Counted from the first letter of the stretch, positions 36,001 through 44,141 are shown. The stretch is 64,000 nt of DNA from Curtobacterium sp. VKM Ac-2922 (GCF_022815645.1 NZ_JALGRO010000006.1:62001-126000), one strand, 5' to 3'. Program-made: numbers and translations. Notes: generated by a model from the letters alone, not told the origin.

Positions 36001-36948
36001 CAGCGCGATGGACGCGGACGCGGAGCCGGGCGGGCCGCCGACGCCGAACCCGACAGGCGCATCGAGCGCTCCGGTCTCGTCGCGTGGCCGGACACCGATC
36101 TGCCGCAGGTCCTCGACACCCGTCAGGCGGGCGGCGTGATCCGCGCGTACCCGGCGCTCGTCGAAGAGGGCACCGGGCCGAAGGCGACCGTCGGCGTCCA
36201 GCTGCTGGCGACGCCCGGTGACCGCGCCGTCCGGATGCCCGCCGGGGTCCGACGCCTGGTGATGCTCGCGGTGCCGTCGCCCGTGTCGTACATCCAGTCA
36301 CACCTGACCGCGCAGGAGAAACTGGCGCTCGCGGCCAGCCCGTACCCGTCGACGAACGCACTGTTCGACGACGTCCTGGCAGCCGTGGTCGACGCCGGCA
36401 TCCGCGCGGTCCACCCCGACGGCGTCCTGTTCACGCGCGCCGAGTTCGAATCGGTCCGCGATGCCGTTTCCTCGTCGGTGGTGGACACGATGTTCGCCGC
36501 GGTGTCCGAGGTCGCCGCGGTGCTGACGGCGCTCCGGGGCGCCGATCGTGCGCTGAAGCAGGCGAACAGCATGGCGCTGCTGCCCGCACTCAACGACATG
36601 CGCCAGCAGCTCGACCGTCTGGTGTTCCCCGGGTTCGTCGCAGTGGCGGGGCTCGGACGGCTCCGGCGCATCCGCGTCTACCTGCAGGGCGTGGAAGCCC
36701 GCGTGACGAAGCTCCTGCAGAACCCCGGCCGCGACGCCACCTGGATGCGCGAGGTCGCCGCGGCGACCGGCCGCTTCGAGGATGCCGGGGGGACGTTCCC
36801 ACCCGCCATGGGCTCGCACCCGGAACTCGTCCACGCACGGTGGATGCTCGAGGAGTTCCGCCTCAGCCTGTTCGCGCAGGAACTCGGGACCGCCGAGACG
36901 GTCTCGCTCCAGCGCATCACGAAGGCCCTGGCCGCCGCCGCGCGCTGA
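33094..36948 (+). CDS. hrpA: ATP-dependent RNA helicase HrpA
   Basis: 1284-residue DEAH-box helicase, full length for bacterial HrpA. Motif I GATGSGKTTQLPK (about residue 37), DEAHERS motif II near 132, SATID motif III, ATNVAETSLTVPG motif V and QRSGRAGRTSAG motif VI near 355, then winged-helix, ratchet and OB regions and the large C-terminal DUF3418 part. It unwinds RNA and in E. coli helps rescue stalled ribosomes. A very acidic insertion (about residues 205-230, GDEDDDDDDTDS) interrupts the gap between motifs III and IV. Single-gene transcript. Confidence 0.95.
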   Translation: MSPTPAVITYPPELPVSQRRDDIAAAIRDNQVVIVAGATGSGKTTQLPKICLELGREHIGHTQPRRIAARTIAERVSEELGGELGDLVGYQVRFTDKVSANTRVKLMTDGILLNEIHFDRDLTRYDTIIIDEAHERSLTIDFLLGYLKRLLPRRPDLKLIITSATIDPESFSKHFGGAPIIEVSGRTYPVEIRYRALVAEEPGDEDDDDDDTDSRTADSGGNQDDRDTLTGITDALDELAREDPGDVLVFLSGENEIRDAQDAIEGKGYQGTEVLPLYGRLSAADQHRVFQRSSTPGVRRRVVLATNVAETSLTVPGIKYVIDTGTARISRYSPRAKVQRLPIEAISQASANQRSGRAGRTSAGIAIRLYSEDDFGRRPEYTDPEILRTNLAAVILQMISLGFGDIESFPFLQPPDSRGVKDGLDLLRELRAVDQDGAITKSGRQLTRLPVDPRLGRMVLEAGRQGVGREVLAIVSALSIQDPRERPLEKRAQADQLHARFADPTSDFLTLLGLWNHIQDKQSELSSSAFRRLCKAEFLNYLRIREWQDLYRQLSRAAKQVGIHVATERKDDPDAVHRSLLAGLLSQIGLRDREKRDYLGSRNTRFVLFPGSVLAKKQPDAVMAAELVETSRLFARTAARIDPLWTEQLAGDLLKRTYGEPHWEKKQGAVVAYERVTLFGVPIVQRRRVQYTRIDPVHARELFIRHALIQGEWDSQQAFDRANRTLRRELEQLEERTRRRDILLDDETVYEFYDARVPAEVATTRDFEGWWRRTRREQPDLLTMQREDLLDESAASAAEDGAEYPTEWRSGDQRLAVRYRFEPGAEDDGVSVQVPIALLPRMREEGFDWQVRGLRRDLVTALIKALPKQIRKNVVPAADWAEKIVDELPDDAPTEPTESFRATLAKTIQRMTYVPVTEADFDMTRVPAHLLPTYAVVDERGRRVETGKDLSALQTKLKDRTQQSVAAATQRDGRGRGAGRAADAEPDRRIERSGLVAWPDTDLPQVLDTRQAGGVIRAYPALVEEGTGPKATVGVQLLATPGDRAVRMPAGVRRLVMLAVPSPVSYIQSHLTAQEKLALAASPYPSTNALFDDVLAAVVDAGIRAVHPDGVLFTRAEFESVRDAVSSSVVDTMFAAVSEVAAVLTALRGADRALKQANSMALLPALNDMRQQLDRLVFPGFVAVAGLGRLRRIRVYLQGVEARVTKLLQNPGRDATWMREVAAATGRFEDAGGTFPPAMGSHPELVHARWMLEEFRLSLFAQELGTAETVSLQRITKALAAAAR

Positions 36949-36968
36949 CGAGACGGCGAGACGGCGAG

Positions 36969-37008
36969 ACCAGGAACCAGGAACCAGGAACCAGAAACCA
37001 GAAACCAG
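36969..37008. repeat. ACCAGGA heptamer repeat between convergent genes
   Basis: Three ACCAGGA, two ACCAGAA and a partial unit in a row, filling most of the 67-bp gap between the hrpA and DUF2461 stops. A shorter GACGGCGA repeat precedes it. Confidence 0.8.
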
Positions 37009-37015
37009 CGGTGAC

Positions 37016-37687
37016 TCAGGCCCGTTCGTCGATCGACCGCGCTCCCGGCACGGGCGGTGCCGGGTCGTCGCTGGCCTGGGGATCGTCCGCCCGTGCCCAC
37101 TTCACCGTCCACCGCACCAGCGGCTGCACCCGCTCCCACGCCGCCACGATGTCGTCGAGCGGACTCGCCAGCGGCAGGTGGACCAGCGCCGCGTAGTGCT
37201 GCATCCGCAACAGCTCGATCCGCGGGTGGTCCACTGCGTACCCTCGCGGCGCGGTCTTCAGCGGCGGCCCGGCGATGTCGTACCCCGCATCGGTCAGCTC
37301 GTCGAGCGCATGCTGCAGCGCTGCCGCCGCGTGCGGTCGCTCGTCGATCACGGTCCGCGCGGCCGACAGCTGCGCCCGCGCGGGTTCGTACAACCCGCCC
37401 CCGACCTGCAGGCCGTCGGCACCGGCACTCAGGTAGACGCCACCGGCGGTGAGTCCGGTGTCCTCGCGGTACGGCCGCTTGTCCGGTGTGAACCGCAGGT
37501 CGCGGTGCTGCCGGAGCACCCGCCCGGGGCCGTACCGCCGCTCGGCCTCGCGCAACAGCGACTCCATCGGGTCGCGGACGTGCCGTTCCCAGTCGTCGCG
37601 GTGTTCCTCGAACCACGCGCTGTCGTTGTGCGCGGCGAGACCCCGGAAGAACGTCGCCAGCGCGGGCGAGAAGAACGCATCGGTCAT
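37016..37687 (-). CDS. DUF2461 family protein
   Basis: 223 residues matching the DUF2461 (TIGR02453) pattern: FFRGLAAHNDSAWFEEHRDDWE near residue 14, FTPDKRPYREDTGL near residue 70, GVYLSAGADGLQVGGGLYEP. Biochemical function of the family is unknown. Start ATG 37687 follows TTCACT by 6 bases; upstream in-frame starts would overlap the divergent VOC gene. The C-terminal 20 residues are disordered and acidic. Confidence 0.88.
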   Translation of the reverse strand: MTDAFFSPALATFFRGLAAHNDSAWFEEHRDDWERHVRDPMESLLREAERRYGPGRVLRQHRDLRFTPDKRPYREDTGLTAGGVYLSAGADGLQVGGGLYEPARAQLSAARTVIDERPHAAAALQHALDELTDAGYDIAGPPLKTAPRGYAVDHPRIELLRMQHYAALVHLPLASPLDDIVAAWERVQPLVRWTVKWARADDPQASDDPAPPVPGARSIDERA

Positions 37688-37730
37688 GCAAGCAGTGAAC
37701 CGCCGCCCGCTGAGGACTACCCTCACCGGC

Positions 37731-38099
37731 ATGATCGGCACCCTCGACGTCATCGTCCTCGACTGCCCGGACACACGGGCACTCGCACGGTTCTACGCGG
37801 AGCTGCTCGGGGGTGAGATCGTCGGGTACGACGAGGACTGGGCCGAAGTGGTCCTGCCGATCGAGGGGCACCGCCCCCTCGTGGCGTTCCAGCAGGTCGA
37901 CGACTACACGGCACCGGTCTGGCCCGGACAGGACACCCCGCAGCAGGTGCACCTGGACGTCAAGGTCGACGACCTCGATGCCGGCGAACAGGCCGTCCTG
38001 GCGATCGGGGCGACCGCGACAGGCTCGGGCACGGAGACGTTCCGCGTCTTCCTCGACCCCGCCGGGCACCCGTTCTGCCTGATCCACCCGAACGACTGA
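37731..38099 (+). CDS. VOC-superfamily (glyoxalase-like) protein
   Basis: 122 residues, two beta-alpha-beta-beta-beta units: IVLDCPDTRALARFYAELLGGE (N-terminal half) and QVHLDVKVDDLDAGEQAVLAIG with DPAGHPFCLIH at the end. Possible metal ligands are few, so it could be a binding protein rather than an enzyme. TACCCT at 37718-37723 lies 7 bases before the ATG, so the message is leaderless. Divergent from the DUF2461 gene with a 43-bp gap. Confidence 0.83.
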   Translation: MIGTLDVIVLDCPDTRALARFYAELLGGEIVGYDEDWAEVVLPIEGHRPLVAFQQVDDYTAPVWPGQDTPQQVHLDVKVDDLDAGEQAVLAIGATATGSGTETFRVFLDPAGHPFCLIHPND

Positions 38100-38202
38100 C
38101 GCGCAGACGGGCAACACCCCGCCCCGCACAGGGGTCACCGATCCCACACCTGTCGGTCGTAGGGTGGTCGAGCACCACTCGTCATCGGAGACGGAGATCG
38201 GC

Positions 38203-39906
38203 ATGAACGCCATCCAGCCCACCGCCAGCCCCCGTCGAACGCAGGCCACGGCCTCCGTCGCCGCGATCCTCGCCGAGTCGGCGGCCCGGTTCCCGGACGA
38301 CGTCGCCCTGATCGTCGGCGACCAGCGCACCACCTACGCCGAGCTGTGGGCCGAGACGCTCGCCTACGCCGGAGCGCTGCGCGAACGGGGTGTCACCGAG
38401 GGCGCCCGGGTCGCGATGCTCCTGCCGAACGTCGCGGACTTCCCGCGCGTCTACTACGCCACGCTCGCCCTCGGGGCCGTGGCGGTGCCGGTGCACGCGC
38501 TGCTGAAGCGCCGCGAGATCGAGTACGTGCTCCGCGACAGCGACGCGACGCTGCTGGTCTGCGCAGCGCCACTGCTGGGCGAGGGAGCCGCGGGAGCAGC
38601 CCTGGCGGGAGTCGACGTCGTGACCGTGCTCGCGCCTCCAGGCGGAGCGACGGCGGGCGGAGCGACGGCGGGCGGAGCGCCGGCGGGCGGAGCGCCGACC
38701 GGCGACGCGACCGCAGACGGCGCAGCCGCGCCGGACCGACTGGAGGCCCTGGCCCAGTCCGCCACGCCGCTCGACCGGTACGTGCCCCGCGACCCGTTCG
38801 ACACCGCGACCATCCTGTACACCAGCGGCACCACCGGCCAGCCGAAGGGCGCCGAGGGCTCGCACTTCGCGCTGCTCGAGCAGGTCAACACGAACCTGAT
38901 GACCACGTTCGACATGCACCGCGGCGACGTGCTGCTGGGTGCGCTGCCGCTGTTCCACACGTTCGGGCAGACCTGCACGATGAACACCGGGTTCCGGGTG
39001 GGCGCGACGATCGTGATGCTGCCGAAGTTCGACGGTGACTCCGCCCTGACCGCGATGGTCGAGCACGAGTGCGAGATCTTCATGGGCGTGCCGACCATGT
39101 ACATGGCGCTCCTCGACGCCGCGACGCGCACCGAGGCCCGGCCGAGCCTGCGCTACGCGATCTCAGGAGGCGCCTCGCTGCCGTTGGCGGTCCTGCAGAA
39201 GTTCCAGACCGTGTTCGACGCGCCCATCCACGAGGGGTACGGGCTGACCGAGACCTCGCCGGTCGCGTCGTTCAACCACGTCGGCACGCCCCCGCACCCC
39301 GGCACCATCGGGACGCCGGTGTGGGGCGTCGACATCGAGATCGCGGACCCGACCGTCGCGGACCGCATCGTGCTGATGCCCCACGGCGAGATCGGCGAGC
39401 TGGTGATCCGCGGGCACAACCTGATGAACGGGTACCTGGACCGGCCCGAGGACACGGCGGCCGCGATCGTCGACGGCTGGTTCCGGACGGGTGACCTCGG
39501 CACGAAGGACGACGAGGGCTACCTGACGATCGTCGACCGCACCAAGGACATGATCATCCGCAACGGCTACAACGTGTACCCGCGGCAGGTCGAAGAGGTC
39601 CTGGCGACCCACCCCGACGTCACGATGGCGGCCGTGTTCGGCGTGCCGCACGAGGTGCACGGCCAAGAGATCGAAGCGGCCGTCGTGCTGCGTGCCGGTG
39701 CCACCGCGACCCCCGAGGAGCTCGTCAAGCACGTGTCCGACGAGATCGCCGCGTACAAGTTCCCCCGTGTCGTGCACATCGTCGACGCGCTGCCCCTCGG
39801 CCCGAGCGGCAAGGTGCTGAAGCGCGCCCTGGTCGAGCAGTTCGCACCCGAGCCGGCGAGCCAGCCCGAGCCGGCGAGCGAGCCCGAACCGTCCGCCACC
39901 GCATGA
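38203..39906 (+). CDS. Long-chain fatty-acid--CoA ligase (AMP-forming)
   Basis: 567 residues of the ANL superfamily. P-loop YTSGTTGQPKGAEGSH (about 205), HEGYGLTETSPVASF (about 345), WFRTGDLG, DRTKDMIIRNGYNVYPRQVEEVL and the catalytic lysine in SGKVLKRAL near residue 548. It activates a carboxylic acid, probably a fatty acid, to the CoA thioester. Four in-frame 15-bp repeats (38641-38700) encode GGATA/GGAPA units in a surface loop near residue 150. TAGGGT at 38160-38165 and GGAG before ATG 38203 give a led message. The stop overlaps the deaminase start. Confidence 0.93.
   Translation: MNAIQPTASPRRTQATASVAAILAESAARFPDDVALIVGDQRTTYAELWAETLAYAGALRERGVTEGARVAMLLPNVADFPRVYYATLALGAVAVPVHALLKRREIEYVLRDSDATLLVCAAPLLGEGAAGAALAGVDVVTVLAPPGGATAGGATAGGAPAGGAPTGDATADGAAAPDRLEALAQSATPLDRYVPRDPFDTATILYTSGTTGQPKGAEGSHFALLEQVNTNLMTTFDMHRGDVLLGALPLFHTFGQTCTMNTGFRVGATIVMLPKFDGDSALTAMVEHECEIFMGVPTMYMALLDAATRTEARPSLRYAISGGASLPLAVLQKFQTVFDAPIHEGYGLTETSPVASFNHVGTPPHPGTIGTPVWGVDIEIADPTVADRIVLMPHGEIGELVIRGHNLMNGYLDRPEDTAAAIVDGWFRTGDLGTKDDEGYLTIVDRTKDMIIRNGYNVYPRQVEEVLATHPDVTMAAVFGVPHEVHGQEIEAAVVLRAGATATPEELVKHVSDEIAAYKFPRVVHIVDALPLGPSGKVLKRALVEQFAPEPASQPEPASEPEPSATA
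38641..38700. repeat. Four in-frame 15-bp repeats in the acyl-CoA ligase gene
   Basis: Units GGCGGAGCGACGGCG (twice) and two variants. Each encodes Gly-Gly-Ala-Thr/Pro-Ala/Thr, expanding a loop ahead of the ATP-binding motif. Confidence 0.85.
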
Positions 39907-40388
39907 GCACCCCCGACCTCGACACCCGCTTCGCCGAGCGGGTCGTCGCCCGCGCCGTGCAGAACGTCCGCGAGGGCGGCAAGCCCTTCGCGTGCCTGAT
40001 CGTCCGCGACGGCAAGGTCCTGGTCGAGGCGGCGAACCAGGTGACGCAGTCCGGCGACCCGACCGCGCACGCCGAGATCACCGCGATCCGGCTGGCGGCC
40101 GAGATGGGCGTGAGCGACCTGACCGGGCTGGACGTCTACGTCACCGCGTACCCGTGCCCGATGTGCCTGGGCGCGCTGTACTACGCGCAGCCGGACCGGG
40201 TCGTGTTCGCCGCCAGTCGTGACCAGGAGTCCGAGCACTACGAGGACGGCAACCGCCTGATGACCCTCGACACGTTCTACGGCGAGTACACCAAGCCCGC
40301 GCACGAGCGGACGCTGACCGCCGAGCAGGTCACCGTCGAGGACGCGACCGCACCGTTCCGGCAGTGGTCGACACTGCACGCCTCCTGA
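39903..40388 (+). CDS. Nucleoside deaminase (guanine deaminase-like, CDA fold)
   Basis: 161 residues. Zinc-deaminase motifs: HAEITAIRLAA (His ligand and catalytic Glu, about residue 57) and PCPMCLGALYYA (two Cys ligands, about residue 82). Length and the C-terminal FYGEYTKPAHERT part resemble guanine deaminase GuaD more than tRNA deaminase TadA. It would convert guanine to xanthine. ATG overlaps the acyl-CoA ligase stop (ATGA). Confidence 0.85.
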   Translation: MSTPDLDTRFAERVVARAVQNVREGGKPFACLIVRDGKVLVEAANQVTQSGDPTAHAEITAIRLAAEMGVSDLTGLDVYVTAYPCPMCLGALYYAQPDRVVFAASRDQESEHYEDGNRLMTLDTFYGEYTKPAHERTLTAEQVTVEDATAPFRQWSTLHAS

Positions 40389-40389
40389 C

Positions 40390-41334
40390 GTGCCGTACCC
40401 CCGCATCGAGCCGTACCGGACGACGACGATCACCACCGACGACGGTGCCGCGCTGTACGTCGAGGAGTCGGGCACGCCGGACGGCACGCCGGCGCTGTGG
40501 TTGCACGGCGGCCCGGGCGGCTCGCTCGGGTCCGGCTGGTACCGCACCCACTTCGACCCGGAACGCTACCGGCTGATCGGGATCGACCAGCGTGCCAACG
40601 GTCGCAGCACCCCGACCGTGCTGGACCCACGGGCGCGGCTGGCGGACCACACGACCGGCCGGTTGATCGCCGACCTCGAACACGTGCGTCAGACGCTCAG
40701 GATCGACACCTGGGTGGTCGCGGGCATCTCCTGGGGCACGACCCTGGCGCTCGCCTACGCCCTCGAACACCGCGAGCGCGTCCGAGCACTCGCGCTGATG
40801 GCCGTGACGACGACGGGACGTGACGAGGTGGACTGGATCACCGAGGGCGTCGGTCGGCTGTTCCCCGAGGACTGGGACCGGTTCGAGCGGGCGTCCCACC
40901 GCCGCCCCGGTGAGCGCGTCGTCGAGGCGTACGCCCGCCGCCTCGCCGGTGACGACGCTGCGGACCGCGACGCTGCGGCAGCGGAGTGGGACCGGTGGGA
41001 GAGCGTGCACGTCTCGCTGGACGACCCGTCGATCCGCGGCCGCGGACACCTCGGCCAGGAGGCCCGGCTGGCGTTCGCCACGCTGGTCACCCGGTACTGG
41101 GCGAACGACGCGTTCCTGCCGGGCGACCGGGCGGTGCTGGCGCGGGCAGCGGAACTCGCCGCCGTTCCGGCGGCGCTCGTGCACGGTCGCCGTGACGTCA
41201 GCGGGCCGGCACGAACTCCGTGGCTGCTGCACCGGCGGTGGCCGGCGAGCACCCTGACGATCGTCGAGGACGAGGGCCACGGCGGAGCGCGGGAGAGCGC
41301 GGCACTGACCGCGGCCCTCGACGGGTTCGCCTGA
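40390..41334 (+). CDS. Alpha/beta hydrolase, proline iminopeptidase type
   Basis: 314 residues. Oxyanion motif LHGGPGG (about residue 38), DQRANGRS near 67 (DQRGxGRS in the family), and the nucleophile serine in AGISWGTTLALAY near residue 115. A cap domain follows, with a C-terminal EDEGHGG holding the catalytic His. It probably removes N-terminal proline from peptides, though ester hydrolysis is possible. GTG 40390 begins 1 base after the deaminase stop, so ligase-deaminase-hydrolase form a tight set. Confidence 0.85.
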   Translation: MPYPRIEPYRTTTITTDDGAALYVEESGTPDGTPALWLHGGPGGSLGSGWYRTHFDPERYRLIGIDQRANGRSTPTVLDPRARLADHTTGRLIADLEHVRQTLRIDTWVVAGISWGTTLALAYALEHRERVRALALMAVTTTGRDEVDWITEGVGRLFPEDWDRFERASHRRPGERVVEAYARRLAGDDAADRDAAAAEWDRWESVHVSLDDPSIRGRGHLGQEARLAFATLVTRYWANDAFLPGDRAVLARAAELAAVPAALVHGRRDVSGPARTPWLLHRRWPASTLTIVEDEGHGGARESAALTAALDGFA

Positions 41335-41370
41335 GCCCGACACCGTCCGCCGCTGTCCGGTCGACCCGGC

Positions 41371-42249
41371 TCAGTCGTGCCCGAGCAGCACCGCGCGGCG
41401 GTCCCGCGCCCACGCCGACATCGGTCGAGCTGGTGTCCCGGTGATCCGCTCGACCTGGTCGGTCAGGACGTCCACCCCGTCCAGCCCCCGTCGGGCGACC
41501 CGGCCGAACTGCGCCCGCAGTCCCTCGGCCTGCCACGCGGGGACCCCGCTCAGCCGGAGCACACCGGCGAACACCCGGCTCGGCAGGTGCACGTACCGCA
41601 CACGGCGTCCGAGCCCCACGGACAGTTCCCGTGCGACGCCCCGGCCGTCGAGGAGCGCCGGACCGGTCAGCACGGGCTCGGCGCCGTCGTGCTCGCCATG
41701 CTGCAGGACGGTCGCGGCCACGCGGGCGATGTCGGCGGTGTCGATCCAGCCGATGACCCCGCGGCCCATCGTCTGCGGGAAGAACCCCCGCCGCAGCGCC
41801 GGGCCCGAGGACTCCAGGTTCGTCATGAACCCCGAGGGGTGCAGGATCGTCCACGCCAGCCCGCTCGCCCGGACGACGGCGTCGATGCGCGCGATCGCAC
41901 TCGCCCACGGCATCGGTGAGTGTTCGGCGGCATCACCCCCGGAGAGCTGCACGATCGCGCGGACCCCCGCGTCCTTCGCCGCGTGGACGGCGTTCGTACC
42001 GTGCGCTTCCTGCTGCTGCGTCGCCGCGGTGACGAGGAACAGCTGGTCGACGCCCGCGAACGCCCGCGCCAGTGCCGCACGGTCTCCCAGGTCGGCGATC
42101 CGCGCGTCGATGCCCCGCGCAGCCAGCTCCTCGGCCTGTGCCGGTCGGCGGACGATCGCGCGCACGGGCACTCCTGCGCCGTCCAGGATCGCGAGCGTCT
42201 TCCCGCCCACGTCTCCGGTCACGCCGGTGATGGCCACCACTCCGGTCAT
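41371..42249 (-). CDS. NmrA-like NAD(P)-binding protein
   Basis: 292 residues, atypical SDR. N-terminal loop ITGVTGDVGGKTLAIL, then VRAIVRRPAQAEEL, LFLVTAAT, and WTILHPSGFMTNL near residue 135, like NmrA/azoreductase-type proteins that sense or use NAD(P)H. AAGGAGG lies just before ATG 42249. The divergent MarR gene and the shared palindrome at 42261-42278 indicate that it is the MarR target. A TAGGCT hexamer (complement of 42282-42287) is a likely promoter with the palindrome at its transcription start. Confidence 0.87.
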   Translation of the reverse strand: MTGVVAITGVTGDVGGKTLAILDGAGVPVRAIVRRPAQAEELAARGIDARIADLGDRAALARAFAGVDQLFLVTAATQQQEAHGTNAVHAAKDAGVRAIVQLSGGDAAEHSPMPWASAIARIDAVVRASGLAWTILHPSGFMTNLESSGPALRRGFFPQTMGRGVIGWIDTADIARVAATVLQHGEHDGAEPVLTGPALLDGRGVARELSVGLGRRVRYVHLPSRVFAGVLRLSGVPAWQAEGLRAQFGRVARRGLDGVDVLTDQVERITGTPARPMSAWARDRRAVLLGHD

Positions 42250-42260
42250 GGTTCCTCCTT

Positions 42261-42278
42261 GTATCAGTTTCCTGATAC
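42261..42278. promoter_or_regulatory. MarR operator between nmrA-like and marR genes
   Basis: Perfect palindrome GTATCAG-TTTC-CTGATAC. It lies over the predicted NmrA-like start of transcription and the -35 zone of the marR promoter (TACCAT 42294-42299). Confidence 0.7.
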
Positions 42279-42305
42279 CAGAGCCTACGCCGGTACCATC
42301 GCTGC

Positions 42306-42812
42306 ATGCACGACCCGTTCTCCCCGACGCGCGACGACGTCGACGCGATCGCCGCCTGGAGCGTCATCCGCGCCGCCCGGGTGCTCGCACGGCGGCTTGC
42401 AGACGTGCTCGCGCCGCTCGACCTGACCCCCGTGGAGTTCGGCGTGCTGGTCCAGCTCGCGACGACGGAGGACACCGCGGCCGACCCCGCCCCGGCCGGC
42501 CTGGCGCAGGCCGACCTGGCTCGCGCCGTCGGCGTCAGGCCACAGAGCGTGACCGCGCTCGTCGCCACGCTGGCGGATCGCGGGCTCATCGACCGTGGGG
42601 CCGAGCGCGGTCGGGGCCGTCGCTCGCGGGTCGTGCTCACCGACGACGGTCGGGCAGTGCTCGCGCAGGCGTACCCGGTCGTGCTGGCGAGCAACGCGTG
42701 GTTCGGGCCGGACACCGCGAGTTCGGCAGCCCTGGTGACGACGCTCCGTCCGATGCTCGACGGACCCGGCGGCCCGGACTCCCGCCCCGCACCGGCGGAC
42801 GAGGTCCCCTAG
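42306..42812 (+). CDS. MarR-family regulator of the divergent NmrA-like gene
   Basis: 168 residues. Winged helix at about 35-115: VEFGVLVQLATTE, LAQADLARAVGVRPQSVTALVATLADRGL and the wing GRRSRVVLTDDGRAV. TACCAT is 6 bases before the ATG, so the message is leaderless. The palindrome GTATCAG/CTGATAC upstream should be its site, controlling itself and the NmrA-like gene. Its stop overlaps the convergent kinase stop by 4 bases. Confidence 0.9.
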   Translation: MHDPFSPTRDDVDAIAAWSVIRAARVLARRLADVLAPLDLTPVEFGVLVQLATTEDTAADPAPAGLAQADLARAVGVRPQSVTALVATLADRGLIDRGAERGRGRRSRVVLTDDGRAVLAQAYPVVLASNAWFGPDTASSAALVTTLRPMLDGPGGPDSRPAPADEVP

Positions 42813-43339
42813 CCAGCTGCTCCCTGCCGCCGCACCCACGCGACGACGGCGTCGAGCTCGGGTGCGTAGCCGTCCGTGGTGTCCACCTCGAGCACCGGGC
42901 AGCCGAGGTCCAGCGGCGACGACACCCGCGGCAGGTTCCGTCGGACCCGGTCGTTCAGCACGGCATCGTGCCCGCGCGCGACGAACCGGTCCATCGCCGC
43001 GACGCTGCGGCAATGCACGTTCAGCACGGCGCCGACGGGGTCCAGCGTCGACCGGACGTCGGCCTCGGACTGGTCGCGGTAGAGCGTGGCGTCGGCGATG
43101 ACGCTGCACCTTGCGGCGGCGTACGCGGCGGCGATGTCCCAGAACAGCCGGACCCCGTGCGGCACGACCTCGTCACGCGAGAGCGTCCCGGACGCCATCA
43201 GCCCGGCGTACAGCTCGTCGCGGTTCACCCGCGGCCACCCGAGACGCTCCGCGAGGGCCGCAGCGAGCGTCGTCTTGCCGCTACCCGGAGCGCCACTCAC
43301 CAGCACCACCGTCGGTGTCATCGCGCCAGGACCGGTCAT
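42809..43339 (-). CDS. P-loop kinase-like protein (AAA_33 type)
   Basis: 176 residues. Walker A SGAPGSGKTTLAAALAERLG near residue 15, NRDELYAGLMASG as the acidic acceptor segment, and IADATLYRDQSEADVRS near residue 90, resembling small kinases of the chloramphenicol phosphotransferase/zeta-like group. Substrate unknown. ATG 43339 follows TAGTGT (complement of 43346-43351) by 6 bases; ATG 43321 is a second candidate. It is divergent from the CAT-family gene by 40 bases, so shared control with an antibiotic-modifying enzyme is possible. Confidence 0.75.
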   Translation of the reverse strand: MTGPGAMTPTVVLVSGAPGSGKTTLAAALAERLGWPRVNRDELYAGLMASGTLSRDEVVPHGVRLFWDIAAAYAAARCSVIADATLYRDQSEADVRSTLDPVGAVLNVHCRSVAAMDRFVARGHDAVLNDRVRRNLPRVSSPLDLGCPVLEVDTTDGYAPELDAVVAWVRRQGAAG

Positions 43340-43379
43340 GACACCACACTAGGCACGGCCTCACTGCCAGGATGGCCGC

Positions 43380-44042
43380 ATGACCACCGAACCGGCACCG
43401 ACGCCGATCGACCTCGACACCTGGGCACGCCGCGAGCACTTCGCGTACTACCGCGACCAGGTCCCCTGCCGCTACGAGCTCACCGTGCAGGTGGACGTCA
43501 CCGACTTCATCGCCGAGGTCCGTCGCACCGGCCGCCGCACGTACGCGTCCCAGATCTGGGCGCTGTCCACGGCCGTCAACGCCCACCGCGAGTTCCGGAT
43601 GACGCTGCTGCCCGACCGCTCCCCCGCCGCGTGGGACGTCGTGCACCCGGCCTTCACGGTGTTCAATCCCGAGCGTGAGACGTTCTGCGCGGTGTTCGTG
43701 CCGTACGACCCGGACTTCGACGCCTTCCACGACGCCGCGGTCGAGGAGATGACGATCCACCGCTCAGCGACGACGATGTTCCCCCAGCAGCCTCGCCCGG
43801 CGAACCTGTTCGACGTGTCGACGCTGCCGTGGGCGTCGTTCTCGGGGTTCTCGCTGCAGGTCCGCGAGGGCTGGGACCACCTGCTGCCGATCATCACGAT
43901 GGGCGGACACCACGACGAAGGTGGGCGCACCCTGCTGCCGCTGTCCGTGCAGGTCCACCACGCGGCCGCCGACGGGTTCCACACCTCGCGCCTGCTGACC
44001 GAGGTCGGGCAACTGTTCGCCGAGCCGACCTGGCTCGCCTGA
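43380..44042 (+). CDS. Chloramphenicol acetyltransferase family protein (type A)
   Basis: 220 residues, the length of classical trimeric CAT. The active-site motif VQVHHAAADGFHTSRL (about residue 195) keeps the catalytic His and the Asp of HHAxxDG. Other CAT features are REHFAYYRDQVPCRYELTVQVDV near the start and ASQIWALSTAVN. It should use acetyl-CoA to acetylate chloramphenicol or another hydroxylated small molecule. CAGGAT is 6 bases before the ATG. No leader peptide or mobile element is present, and GC matches the surroundings, so it looks native. Resistance cannot be concluded from sequence alone. Confidence 0.87.
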   Translation: MTTEPAPTPIDLDTWARREHFAYYRDQVPCRYELTVQVDVTDFIAEVRRTGRRTYASQIWALSTAVNAHREFRMTLLPDRSPAAWDVVHPAFTVFNPERETFCAVFVPYDPDFDAFHDAAVEEMTIHRSATTMFPQQPRPANLFDVSTLPWASFSGFSLQVREGWDHLLPIITMGGHHDEGGRTLLPLSVQVHHAAADGFHTSRLLTEVGQLFAEPTWLA

Positions 44043-44141
44043 GCGGCGTTGGCCGATCCGGTCGACGATCCTCGGGGTCCGGGAACCGGATCGGCCACCG
44101 GCGCGATCGCGATCCTGGTCCGGGTGGTCCGGTCCACCACC

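Noticed and set aside
43380-44042. Acquired chloramphenicol resistance
   Set aside because: No transposon, integron or attenuator leader is nearby and composition matches the surroundings. Family membership alone does not show resistance.
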